Shown: in pieces, positions 1 to 9,980 of the stretch | Layout of the letters: each line of letters starts with the position of its first letter | How positions within the stretch are numbered: the stretch's first letter is position 1 | Assembly (NCBI GenBank): GCA_022559985.1 | Contig: JAFJTR010000098.1 | Coordinates: 1-64,000, forward strand | DNA length: 64,000 bases | Origin: Parastagonospora avenae f. sp. tritici 18332-5 | Taxonomy: Eukaryota > Ascomycota > Dothideomycetes > Pleosporales > Phaeosphaeriaceae | Direction of reading: 5' to 3' | Program-made: the position numbers and the translations under genes | Notes under the pieces: model-generated | Told to the model about the DNA's origin: nothing | Seen by the model: only the letters and a program-made list of their open reading frames with translations | The model's database searches: none

Positions 1-1370
1 CTCATTGATAAGAGCCTGCATGAGGCCTTGAGCCTCGTGTTCAATCAGCGTTTTTTGAACTGAGATAGAGTGGAAGGCTCGGCTGAGCTTTTGAGCTCGA
101 GGATCACTCCTATCACCTACTACCTGGCGTAGAAGGCGCTCACTTTTCCGCCAGTCAGAGGCTCTCAAGGCTGAGGAGTCGCTATCACTTAATTGGCCTG
201 ATTGAGCTGGCTGATTGAATCGTTTGAGTATCACCTCTGGCTCGAAAGGTGAGGGGCTAGTTGCCTTAAAGGCCTTGAGCATAGTCTCTTCCTTAAACGA
301 GGTCTCCCAGGCAGCCATAAACATGGGATAGAAGTATCTTTTGCTCATAGATGTGAGCCCTTGGCATCTCTCCATGAACGCAGCTACCTGGTGTGAATAG
401 GCTGATGAAAACGGCTTAGACATGACGACATCCAGCGGCTGGAGGGTGTGAGTTGAATGAGGTGGATATACTGCAAGGAGTATTCTATTCCGATCGCAGT
501 ACTCGATAAAATCCATTGTGAGATGAGATCCACGGCCATCAAGGACGAGTAATCGATAGCTCCGCCCAGCCTTCTCCTTTGTAGATCGATCAAATACTTG
601 TTGGAGCCAGGCAAGGCCTATATCGTTATTCGTCCATCCCGAGGGTGATGAGGCAAAGTAGACTCGGTGATCGTTGGGATCAAACGCTTGCAGCCAGCTA
701 TCTTGTATCGAGCCGGAGTCGGATTGATAGATGAGGCTCGGCTCCATATGAGATCCATCAGCGCATATACGGGCCAGCAGCGTTATCCACTCCCGATTGC
801 CATCCTGGATGTGAGCCTTGATCTTCCCCTACTCATATAGCCTCTTGCTGAATACCCGCTTTGAGCGAGTAAGTATTCCTAGCATGCAGCCCTTCTCATC
901 CATATTGTACGTATTGCAAGGCTCTGTATCGTATTGGCTAAGCTTACTGCGTAGAAGCTCGAAGTAGAGGCTATACTTTGACTGAGAGTCAGCCTGGTGG
1001 CGCTTGCGATCGATTCCAGTCGCCCAGCGTGAGACTAGATCAACCTGGTGTCGCTCAATATATCGATCAACCCAGCCTTTTCCAAGCTCCTTTTTCGCGA
1101 TATCTGAGGCAAAGCGTCGTATCATAGGCCGTGTAGGAGGTAGACCTTGCCTTGTAAGGCGCTCAATATAGCGCAGGAGCTCTAGCTCCTGCTGGGGTGG
1201 AGCGCTTGCTGGTTTTGAGCCTTGGTGCTGCATGAGGTTAGGACGCTTCAGTGTCTTTGGCTGAGCGCTGAGTGGCTGCAGCCATAGCTAGCTGCTACTT
1301 TCCTATATGAAAAAAATTCTCCTGGCTCGCGCGATTCAATCACTTCAATCGCATCCTCAATTGCTCCCAT
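1..1370 (-). pseudogene. Fot1/pogo-like DDE transposase, broken, cut by window edge
   Basis: Remains of a Tc1/mariner-superfamily transposase of the Fot1/pogo kind, which would cut and paste its own element. The N-terminus (1370 to about 1250) reads as a psq-type helix-turn-helix beginning MGAIEDAIEVI. A one-base frameshift near 1248 follows, then a CENP-B/Tc5-type DNA-binding segment (PPTRPMIRRFASDIA). The catalytic domain keeps all three acidic sites: D in NMDEKG, D in VLDGRGSH and D in LQPLDV. An in-frame TAG at 829-831 interrupts it, just after KRLYE; the frame is otherwise open to base 1, where the gene leaves the window. Disabled by at least two lesions. Terminal inverted repeats could not be tested because the left end is missing. 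The class is confident, the exact family is not. Confidence 0.88.
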
Positions 1371-1574
1371 ATTGATAGAGTTGTGTCGTGTTGAAGTTGT
1401 GTAGTTGTTCAGGGTTCGGTGTTCGGGTGGATGGTCACGCCGGGCGCCTCGGTACCGGTACGGTAGCGTACAGATGTCGGGCCGAGCCAGCGGTGGCTTC
1501 CGCACCAGGGCCAAATCTGAGCATCACGACTAATAATAAGCAACCGAGATCAGATCTTCGTGATTGAGTGAACG

Positions 1575-2753
1575 ATGACATCGATATCCATCAACAGTTC
1601 CGGTCATATACTGCGCGTAGGAATCATCGGCTGCGGAGAAGTATCACAAGTCATCCACATTCCCAACCTAAATGGACTTTCGGATTGGTTCCAAACAACG
1701 TATCTTTGCGATGTGTCTCAGCAAGCACTAGCTCATTGCGCGACGAAAGTGCTAGGCTCTTCAAAGCCAAAGACAACGACCAATGCGGAAGAGCTATGTG
1801 CTTCGACTGATGTTGATGTTGTGCTTGTCGCGAGCGCTGATGCCTATCATCTTCCCCATGCGCTCTTTACGCTGAAGCATAACAAATACTGCTTGCTCGA
1901 GAAGCCAGCGGCCCTCTGCTTCCGCGATATCGACCAGCTCATCCTTGCAGAGAAAGAGTCGAAGGGCAGGATCTTTGTCGGCACCATGAGGCGATACGCG
2001 GCAGCTCTCGAGGATGCGATTAAAGAGGTCGGCGGCATGGCCGAAATAAAGTATGCACGAGTAAGAGATATTATTGGACCAAATGCGACATTCGTCGGGC
2101 AGTCAGGCATGTTCCCCAAACAATTCAACGACTTCAGCGAGGCGAACACACAAGACCGACTGGTATGCGAATCCCGCATGTGCCAGCAGGCGTTACATGA
2201 AGAGTTTGGTATACTTGTCACCCCAGAATCGAAGGGCATGCTGCGAATGTTGGGAGGGTACGTTTTCCTTCTTTTTCCAACGTCAAGCTGCTTAAAATAT
2301 CTCAGACTGGGAACCCACGATCTGTCGGCGATGCGAGAAGTGCTCGGCATGCCTCAGTCAGTTGCAGGAGCCGTGCTTAGTCACCCGGGCATCTTCAATG
2401 TGCTTTTCAAGTACAAGGACTTTCCAGTTTCGTACGAGTCGGGCATCATCGACGTGCCCGAATTCGATGCACATATCGAGGTCTACTCCATGGACAAGAT
2501 CGTACGCATCCAGTATGATACGCCGTATGTGCGGGGCCTTCCCATCACGATGACGGTCAAACAACGAGTCGGGGATGGCTTCCAAGAGGTGAAGATGCGC
2601 AAGACATATATGGACCCATACACGCTCGAAATGATTGCCTTTCATGATTGTGTGATCAGCAGCAAGACTCCGAAGACAAGTATCGAAGATGCAAGGCACG
2701 ACATTGAGCTGTTCAAGATGATCATGCAATCGGACTCCGCGCGCTATCAGTAA
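1575..2753 (+). CDS. Gfo/Idh/MocA-family NAD(P)-dependent oxidoreductase
   Basis: Predicted cytosolic dehydrogenase of the Gfo/Idh/MocA superfamily, which usually oxidises sugars or related polyols. The N-terminal Rossmann fold starts with RVGIIGCGEVSQ (about residues 14-25), and the family's lysine motif appears as LLEKPAAL near residue 111. Exons 1575-2257 and 2306-2753 give 376 residues. The 48-nt intron begins GTACGT and ends CTCAG. Removing it joins MLGG directly to LGTHDLSAM, the expected family context. The intron length is a multiple of three with no stop, so the unspliced frame also stays open (392 codons). ATG at 1575 is the first in-frame start. The substrate cannot be told from sequence. 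A second, different member of the superfamily lies 2 kb downstream. Confidence 0.85.
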   Translation: MTSISINSSGHILRVGIIGCGEVSQVIHIPNLNGLSDWFQTTYLCDVSQQALAHCATKVLGSSKPKTTTNAEELCASTDVDVVLVASADAYHLPHALFTLKHNKYCLLEKPAALCFRDIDQLILAEKESKGRIFVGTMRRYAAALEDAIKEVGGMAEIKYARVRDIIGPNATFVGQSGMFPKQFNDFSEANTQDRLVCESRMCQQALHEEFGILVTPESKGMLRMLGGYVFLLFPTSSCLKYLRLGTHDLSAMREVLGMPQSVAGAVLSHPGIFNVLFKYKDFPVSYESGIIDVPEFDAHIEVYSMDKIVRIQYDTPYVRGLPITMTVKQRVGDGFQEVKMRKTYMDPYTLEMIAFHDCVISSKTPKTSIEDARHDIELFKMIMQSDSARYQ

Positions 2754-3042
2754 CCAAAGTCCAAACAGAACCACGATCGTCGTACCTCGGGCCGCTCCAT
2801 TCCCGTCTCACGTCAGCTTCCACATCACGCATGCCAACAATTGGAAGGGTATCAGCCAAGCATAGCGCCATCACTTTAAACCATAGCTTGATTCTACTTA
2901 TACGCTTTCCAAATTCAGCGCTCATTTACTAGTAATCATTGGCGGCTTCTATTCCCTTGTAATATGGTAATGACTGTCGTTGGGTTGAATGACCCTCTCC
3001 AGAACTTCGTCGTGTCCGACCTCTTTCCATTCAGCAATTGAC

Positions 3043-3624
3043 TTAGCAGTAGTCGCCGATGTTGTAGCTTGAGTACACATGGCTGGTCCTGCAAGAAGGA
3101 TTGACGCCCTTGACATACAATGCAGTAGCTAATGTTGCATTAGCATTGTTCAGCCTCGCGTCACTGACAGATAAGTACTCACAGTCAACGGGCAGGTTCT
3201 TCGACGGCTGCCTCACAATGGTCTGGCTGTTCGGCGTAAGGTTGTTCTCGCAATTGATCTGGTCCTGGCCGCCGTTCACAGTCGCGCTGCCGGTCCAGAG
3301 ATCGATGTGGGCGATCTTCGGACTCGCCTTCCAGTCGCTGTCGCACTGCGCACAAAAGTCTTCGAATCGAAGGTACTTGCGAGTGTAGGGGTCGTAGATG
3401 ATTTCGCACTGGTTAAATTCTCCCGGCGCGGAGGCGAAGGTCAACGGATCAGCGTAGGTGCCAGTGCCTCCAGCCTTGTAGCCGCGGCCACAGTCGTAGG
3501 CAGTGGCTGGACCAGGTGGGTCATTGTCAGGATAGCCGTAAAAAGTGTGGGTTACTTTGGTGACCTTGGTGCAAGCCATGGCGACACTCAAGGACGATAT
3601 GGCAACTAGGATAGAAGCGCGCAT
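3043..3624 (-). CDS. small secreted cysteine-containing protein
   Basis: Predicted extracellular protein of 175 residues. It starts with a classic signal peptide (MRASILVAISSLSVAMA, cleavage likely before CTKV). The mature part has eight cysteines, including a paired CAQC, and conserved-looking blocks such as YGYPDNDPPG, YDPYTRKYLRFEDFC and HIDLWTGS. I recall similar uncharacterised secreted proteins in fungi but cannot name a Pfam family. Exons are 3624-3183 and 3128-3043. The 54-nt intron (GTGAGT...ATTAG) removes a stretch that would otherwise replace the VDSTALYV junction; it is in phase and stop-free, so retention would give a 193-residue form. No catalytic residues are recognisable. It could be a structural, adhesion or plant-interaction protein. 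Confidence 0.8.
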   Translation of the reverse strand: MRASILVAISSLSVAMACTKVTKVTHTFYGYPDNDPPGPATAYDCGRGYKAGGTGTYADPLTFASAPGEFNQCEIIYDPYTRKYLRFEDFCAQCDSDWKASPKIAHIDLWTGSATVNGGQDQINCENNLTPNSQTIVRQPSKNLPVDCEYLSVSDARLNNANATLATALYVKGVNPSCRTSHVYSSYNIGDYC

Positions 3625-4804
3625 GATTGAAGGGCTGACTGATGCTAACAGTTCTATGATCTGATCTGGTATCGACGGACTGCACGGCTGTAGGCTTTAT
3701 ACTTAAACTTTTCGCGACGAACCGAATTGGCACATTTCCGGGTCCATTATGGTCAAGCTCAAGTCTTCCTCCAATGCACCTCGTGCCTCATGCGGCGATG
3801 ACGGCTCAAGCCTTTGCTCGAACTCCGTACAGAATCGCCCCATGTGAGGGCCAAATGCCTGAAATATCTCATTTCCCAGCTGAAAATAGCCCTGGTGATG
3901 GACTTTTTCATGAGGCTGCTGCCGTATACTCCTGATCGACTGTTATTGCTGGTAGAGGGCTACATGGCGATGTCCTTGCTAGCAGAGCTCGCGCAATCAT
4001 GGTGTTGACGGGTGAGCCACCTTCACTCTCGAAAGGACAGTTTTGATCGCATGTTCGAATCTGCGCGAAGACGTTGCTCACTCAACATGTTACATGCGAC
4101 TTCAATATTGGGAGGATTGGGAGTGTACTCAAAACAACAAAGCTCAGAGTCCGTGCACATACATGGGTGCGCCTGGTGGCGTTCAAGTGAAAGTTGGTGC
4201 ATACTAAGTAGATGAAGATCTACACTCTAGTATTCTACGTCGCTCATGTCATGTAGTCAATATTGAGGCTGAAATGCTTGTAATTTGCTTATGCGATCTG
4301 AAAAAGTTTGTGATACTAAACGCGGATGACATCCATCGCAGACGGACTTGTCATCTTACGTGGGATGCGTCAAGGTGCTAGAACAGCTCTACATGTCATC
4401 ATAACACACCGAGTTCAATTGAACTTTACGCAGTTGATATCATGCAAAAATGGTGTGATCCGACTTGTTGTATAAAGTCATGTGTCTTGAGTTGGCGGCG
4501 CGAGCTGAAAGAGCCTTTTAACCGGAACCTGAGTGTACTTCGTACACGGGGCGGGGTAAGCTACCAGTTCGTTCTTTCCAAGTTTCCAGGAACAAGTTAC
4601 CATAGCAAAGTCTTTCGATAGTCTACAGCTCCATTAGATCAAACTGACTTCACCAACTTCCGACCCCGAACGGCAAATACAGGCCGCACCTCTCGTAAGG
4701 CCTTGGACTGCTCGGCACGCCGCCGCCTCCTTTCAATCGTTCAGCGAGTCTACTCGTTCCTAGGGTCCTTGCTTCCAAAGAAACGACGTCTAAGACACAT
4801 TACA
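3625..4804. other. intergenic, no supported gene
   Basis: About 1.2 kb. Two short plus-strand ORFs (3814-4008, 4012-4215) resemble no family and have no splice or domain support. The last 300 bases are presumably promoter and leader of the 4805 gene. Confidence 0.6.
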
Positions 4805-5890
4805 ATGAACTCAGAAGAGCGACCTACATTGCGCTGGGGCATTGTCGCCACAGGCTTGATCTCTTCGTGGTTTGTTGCCGACTTAACCATCGCGCGAAAA
4901 GATGCCAAAGCGAACCACATCATCCAAGCCATCGGCTCATCCTCCCTAGAGAAAGGCAAAGCATTTGTCGCGCAGCATCTACCAAATGTCTCTACGGCAC
5001 CAAGTGTTTACGGAAGTTACGAAGAAGTTTACGCCAATCCGAACGTCGATGTTGTATACATCGGCACGCCACACGCATTTCATAAAAAGAACTGCCTTGA
5101 TGCTATTCGATACGGAAAGAACATCCTCTGCGAGAAGTCGTTCACATTGAATGCCTCGGAGGCGAAGGAAGTGTTCGATACTGCCCGAGCCAAGGGCGTC
5201 TTCATCATGGAAGCAATGTGGACACGATTTTTCCCACTGGTCAAAAGCGTTCAAAAGCTCATTCACGGAGAAAAAGTCATCGGGCGTGTGCATCGCGTCA
5301 TGTGCGACTTTGCGATGGACCAAGGGCTCGACTCCAAAGGTCCTGAGTCTCGGTTGAAGAATCTTTCTTTAGGCGCGAGCTCGCTGCTCGACATTGGTAT
5401 CTATTCTCTGACCTGGGCGATCATCGGACTTGAGCAGCCTCTAGATGATGAACACAAAGTAGCGCATGAGACGCCCAAGATCCTGTCCATGTCAACACTA
5501 TCGGATGGTGTGGATGTTGCAACGTCCATGATCCTGCAGTATTCCGATGGGCGCCAAGGCATAGCTACCTCACATTCCGGTACAGGGATGCAGTCACCAT
5601 CCAGCTTCTGCAGAATTGAGGGTAGTGAGGGTACGATCATCGTTGACGGATGGGTGGCCTCGGTGCCGAGCTCATTCGTACTGCAGAGGCGCGGCAAGGA
5701 AGATGAGAAGTTCGAGTTTGAGAGACCTGGAAAAGGTTTATACTGGGAAGCCGATTCGGTAGCTCTTGAAGTCGCAGCTGGACGCAAGGAAAGTGAGACA
5801 ATGCCTTGGGCTGAGACGATTCGGCTTATGGAGCTTATGGACGACGTAAGAAGGCAGGGTGGCGTCATCTTCCCGCAAGATGTCCAATAA
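4805..5890 (+). CDS. dihydrodiol / D-xylose dehydrogenase-like oxidoreductase
   Basis: A 361-residue Gfo/Idh/MocA enzyme resembling fungal NADP-dependent D-xylose dehydrogenases and mammalian dimeric dihydrodiol dehydrogenase. Visible features: the N-terminal nucleotide-binding fold LRWGIVATGLIS, the catalytic lysine motif ILCEKSFTLN (family consensus EKP, here EKS), the MEAMWTRFFP segment typical of this subgroup, and a C-terminal beta domain ending VIFPQDVQ. Single exon. The reading frame is open upstream to a TTG at 4703, but the first ATG is 4805 (context ACAATGA), and the family's normal N-terminus begins about ten residues after it, so I use 4805. Predicted cytosolic. Its pairing with the 1575 oxidoreductase and the FAD oxidase at 6.0-7.8 kb hints at a shared catabolic or modifying role, but that is inference. 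Confidence 0.88.
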   Translation: MNSEERPTLRWGIVATGLISSWFVADLTIARKDAKANHIIQAIGSSSLEKGKAFVAQHLPNVSTAPSVYGSYEEVYANPNVDVVYIGTPHAFHKKNCLDAIRYGKNILCEKSFTLNASEAKEVFDTARAKGVFIMEAMWTRFFPLVKSVQKLIHGEKVIGRVHRVMCDFAMDQGLDSKGPESRLKNLSLGASSLLDIGIYSLTWAIIGLEQPLDDEHKVAHETPKILSMSTLSDGVDVATSMILQYSDGRQGIATSHSGTGMQSPSSFCRIEGSEGTIIVDGWVASVPSSFVLQRRGKEDEKFEFERPGKGLYWEADSVALEVAAGRKESETMPWAETIRLMELMDDVRRQGGVIFPQDVQ

Positions 5891-6038
5891 ATAGACTTTT
5901 GGTCGAATCATCAGCTAGTACGAGAGCACATATCAGCACTAGCTGTTTTCCATTGAGGCTAAAACCGAAGTGCCAGTATCTCCGTGCACGCACGTACAGA
6001 GGAATAGTCTTCCAAATACTATATTACAATAATTCAAT

Positions 6039-7844
6039 CTAGAGGTGCTTATAACACGAGTAGAAAGGACTGGATGAAAGTTAGCTCATGATGTCCCTGA
6101 AGATGCAAAGAGAGACTCACTCTTCCGCGCCACGCCAGCCCACACATTTCCAACAATCGAAGATATGATTTGGATCATATTTCTCTTTGATTTTGAGCAA
6201 TCGGGAATAATTGTCGCCAAAGAAGGTTTGTTGCCACTCAGGCTCGGCGTACGATGCTTCGTTGAGATACGCACCACCACCAGGGGTCAGAGCCTTCACC
6301 GGCCCCAATAAGTCGAGGAACCCTGAAGACACACTGGCAACTGTATCAGAAGCAAGGGGTTCTTCCCATTCCGCAACGTTTATGACATGCCACAGAGCGT
6401 CTCTCCATGCTGGGTGCGCCGAGGTTTTGCAACCGAGATCTGGGTTCGAGACCGGCGTTTCGAAAACGACCTGCGTGCCTGATTTTGCGATTATGTTATG
6501 CGCACTCTCGATACCATAGATCACTGCATCTACCAGAGACTCTATAGACGAGGATGAAGCGAAGAGATGGCGAGGCACAAGTCGTGAGGAGAGGAGAGAC
6601 GAGATCCCTGCCGGCTCGGTGACACGTGCGTCTGCGATGGAGAAAGCGAGATAGGCAGTATAGTTCCCGAATGTAGTATAGTTACTTTCAATGACAGTAA
6701 TGCCTTCCACAGTAGAGACTGCGTCGTGAAATGCCCTCGTGGCTTCCTTCAGCTTGGTCCCATTATCGGGGTGAGGATGGACAATGCCAAATGATGCCTT
6801 GTTGACATAGTAGTCGGTTCCACCTGTAATCAGCGCGTCCGACCACTTGACCTGGTTCTCCGCATGGAGTTTTAAGAGCGCGCGTAGAGAATCGGAACTG
6901 CTGATGTTGACGACTAACTGAAATGTGTGAATGGGCAACATTTCATGAAGCTGAACGCGATACTTGGTAAGCACAGCAAAGGTGCCGCCACCTCCACCAC
7001 GCATAGCCCAGAACAGATCATGGTCGTTACACTCATTAATGACTTTCACCTGGCCATCCGCTGTGACAACCTCAAATTCGACGGCGTTGTCGGCCATAAG
7101 TCCATACCGGGCGGTAAAATCACCCACGCCTCCACCTTGCGCGAATCCACCCGCGAGACCAACTGACTCTTCGTATCCTCCAGTAATGTCCATTCCGTAG
7201 GCGCTGAAATAGCGATACACGTCTTCGGCTACGACTCCAGCTCCTAGTTCGCCAATGTTGTGCCCATTCGCCATCGGGCAGTTTGAAGCGGTGAAGTTTT
7301 CATGGAAGGACATCTCAATTAAGTTATGAGTCCAGATGGCCAGGGTGTTGGGCCCAACTGAACGGCCGGCAAAATCATGACCAGTGTTCTTGATGCTGAT
7401 GCGCAGGTTGTGCTCCGTGGAAAATAGTAGCGCAGTAGAAATGTGAGAGGCTTCGCGAGCATCAACATAATATGCTCCCAATGTGCCCAAAGAACAAGTA
7501 GGGAAAATTTCTTTCGCGGGGTTGCTTGATAGCAGAGAGCACCCCATTGTACCGCATGCTTCCCAATTCTGCCAAAAGGTTTGTCCATAGTGCGAGACCC
7601 GATCGAGGCTGCTATTGTAGGTACTTTGAACCGAGCTACAATGTCGTTCGTCGAAATCGTTCGAGTTCTTGTAACAAGGCGCTCCTAAAGGGATAGTTCT
7701 GTGAAGGTGGCCGCCGAGCGTGTTGTTGAGCTGCTGCCACTGTTGCTGATTTGGCCAGCATTTCTGACCTGGTACACAATCGTAACTTGACTCTGCTACG
7801 ACTGCAACAATGCCTGAAGTCCAAAGGAAGTTGGAAAAGTGCAT
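6039..7844 (-). CDS. secreted FAD-linked oxidase (berberine-bridge enzyme type)
   Basis: 584-residue flavoprotein with an N-terminal signal-like segment (MHFSNFLWTSGIVAVVAESS), a FAD_binding_4 (PCMH) domain around residues 120-300 and a C-terminal BBE domain. NTGHDFAGRS contains the histidine position that carries 8-alpha-linked FAD in the family; AGGFAQGGGVGDF and MRGGGGGTFAV are further cofactor loops. Many N-x-S/T sites fit secretion. The long frame stops at 6117, but a 51-nt intron (6070-6120, GTGAGT...CATCCAG, branch AGCTAACT) joins GAE to DPFYSCYKHL, matching the usual ending of the family, so the stop is at 6039. Substrates in the family range from sugars to alkaloids and polyketides and cannot be assigned. 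Divergent from the downstream C2H2 region. Confidence 0.9.
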
Positions 7845-8748
7845 CGCGTAATATGTTGAAAGATGGGTGCAGCAGCTCCCCTGGAAAGACTTCGGACAAC
7901 GCAGAAGGACGAAATTCTGATACCAGAGAAAGATAGTAATGATATGCGAATCAATTTGCCGGTATTAAGATTGATACACAAGCATATATAACAACGAGCG
8001 CTTCTGTGAAGGAAAGGACGCTGACTGTTATACTAAACACTCGTTGATCTTACGCGCTGATGCAAATGATTACGAAGCCTGACCACGTACATCAACATGC
8101 CTCGCTACTGGCCGCTAGCAGATTTCCTTTTGTCCTTCTGCACAGTGCCCTTAGTGATGCTGATTGTTTAATCTATTTCTGGGTTAGGATCCATAGATTT
8201 GCGCGAGGCCACGAAAGGTTTGTCGTAAGCAAGGGAGTTCTTTACTCTTGCCTGGCAATAACATCGACAAAGAGCGCTAATTACAACATTACTCATGGCG
8301 CTGACGACGCTGTCACTTTCTGCAGATGAGCGCATTTGCACCTGAGATGTTAAACCCGGCCAATGAGACGCGGTCAGCACCTTGACTTTGCCAACTTCCT
8401 CGCGTCGAACCACGAAATGACTATCAATGACAGAATTAGAAAGTTTTGCAGGCTGCGTGAGCGCTTTAAGTTATAAGTACAAGTTGCGAAGGCCCAGTGT
8501 AGTGGTGGCGTAATGTCACAACTCACTCCCTAACAAGCAGCGACAAGATTCGTGCCCGCTCTGCATCTACAATATGTCTATAGAGAAGTCTGGATATATT
8601 CGGAGCTACGAGATCCTCTGCGGAATCCAATGGAAACTTTTGAGTATATACAGGCTACCTCTTCACCTCTTTCTGTTACGAAAGGGCGGGCGAAGATTTT
8701 GCCGGTGTCTGATGCCCGTATCTCAAGCATTTTCCTGTACGAAGGATG
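7845..8748. other. intergenic with a diverged repeat copy
   Basis: No gene seen. The open frames are short and family-less. The right half (8579-8745) is one copy of a diverged repeat also found at 47.1 kb. Confidence 0.55.
8579..8745 (+). repeat. diverged dispersed repeat, copy A
   Basis: Hand alignment places 8579-8745 against 47119-47295 over their whole length on the same strand with only small gaps; I judge similarity clearly above chance but did not compute identity. Shared blocks include AGGCTACCTCTT, the GGCGG..GAA..TT.TGC.GG stretch and ATCTCAA. No terminal inverted repeats or coding potential recognised. Confidence 0.55.
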
Positions 8749-9934
8749 TCATCTCCGCCGCACAGACCAAATCGCCCGTGGCGTGATGCAATAGGGTTGG
8801 TTTTGCTGGGATGGATTTGCGATGGCAGGAGTTGCGATGGCAGGAGTTGCGATGGCTGCCGATGTAGCAATGGATTGGGGATCTCTTAGTCCAGAAGATG
8901 CAGACTGAGGCTCAGCCTGCAGTTCGATCTGCGGTCTGGCCTGCGATACGGCTTCAGAGTCTGCTTTAGCTTTCGCATCGGCTGGTGAATACCTATGTAT
9001 TCTCCTCAAATGATCAACAAAATTGTCCTTACGCTTGAAGTGTGGTGTAGGTGAGTATTTACAATTACTTGCAGGGTATGCAAGGAGCCTGTGCGCTGGG
9101 ATTTGGTTGTGTGTTGTTTGTTTGTGGCGGTAGAGTTCGCCTTTCGACCCAAATGATTGAGTACAGCCTGGGAAGTTGCAGGTTTTCCGATTGTGAACTC
9201 TGTCTTCATCCTTTCTGCACAGTGTCTGCTAGCCTATGAAGAATTCCGTAGTGGGAGAAAGGGCATGTATCTACAGGGTGGAAAAGAAGGGAAGACACTT
9301 ACTTCCAGTCAGATAGATGACCGAGCGCCAAACTGTTACACTGGGAATGCTCGCAATTCAAAGAAACTTCCCGGCTGGAGGGTGAACGTTGCTCCAGCTG
9401 CTCAGATCCGCTCATTCGCCGTGATGGCAATGTCGATTGTTCCGCGAGGGCGTTAGGTCTGTCAGCAGTCGTAGATTCAGAAGGCACCGGTCCTGAATGG
9501 ACTCTTGCCAGTTGTCCGCTGGCCAACCCTGATTGATAGTCGCTGTTCGTCGGAAATGCCGGTGACGCCTCAAAATTTGATGTCAGGTTCAAGTTACTAA
9601 ATGCTTCTTTCGGGTCGAGCGCCACTCTGCGATCAGAACCGCCTTTATACAGGCCCTGACATAAGAATGCAGCGTCCAGGGCTTGATCCTGGGAGAAATC
9701 AGCCATGAAAAGTGGGGTCGAAACTTCGGTTGTTGCTGGTAACGTTTGTCGTTGGGCGATCAGATCTTGGTTGTATGGAGAAGGATCCAAGTTGGAAAAC
9801 AGAAATAACTCATCATTGATCCATCCAGGCCAGTCTATATGAAAGATATCAATACGATAAAGCCATTATTCGTTGGTCTGTTTGCGTTTTCTTACCTATC
9901 GTTGAGAGATCCAGGTTCCCGTCCAACCCGGTGT
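8749..9934 (-). CDS. C2H2 zinc-finger protein, 3' part (three exons modelled)
   Basis: Probable nuclear DNA-binding regulator of the fungal multi-C2H2 type. Exons modelled: 9934-9896, 9834-9303 and 9214-8749. The introns 9835-9895 (GTAAGA...ATATAG) and 9215-9302 (GTAAGT...GTGCAG) keep one frame. Exon two starts with the acidic/aromatic stretch DWPGWINDELFLF and a serine-rich region. Fingers follow: CEHSQC...DEDRVH (first zinc histidine position appears to be D), CNFPGC...HKQTTH (complete C2H2, C-x4-C-x12-H-x4-H), and FKRKDNFVDHLRRIH with only one clear cysteine before it. The tail holds ATPAI repeats from a 15-bp tandem. It may control the neighbouring oxidoreductase genes (inference). The 5' end is unresolved; see 9981-10915. 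Confidence 0.62.
8821..8850 (+). repeat. 15-bp tandem repeat in C2H2 gene tail
   Basis: The unit gatggcaggagttgc occurs twice exactly, with partial units on both sides. On the minus strand it encodes the repeated ATPAI motif near the C-terminus of the C2H2 protein. Confidence 0.85.
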
Positions 9935-9980
9935 CTTATGTTTCCGTCGGATACACGTAGCCTTCGAAGGTATAGAACAT

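Noticed and set aside
3814..4215. Two short adjacent plus-strand ORFs
   Set aside because: No family resemblance and no good intron joining them.
4703..4804. 34-codon N-terminal extension of the dihydrodiol dehydrogenase-like gene
   Set aside because: It begins at TTG, and the family N-terminus fits the ATG at 4805.
6097..6120. 24-nt intron at the end of the FAD oxidase
   Set aside because: Too short for spliceosomal removal; the 51-nt alternative has a proper branch site.
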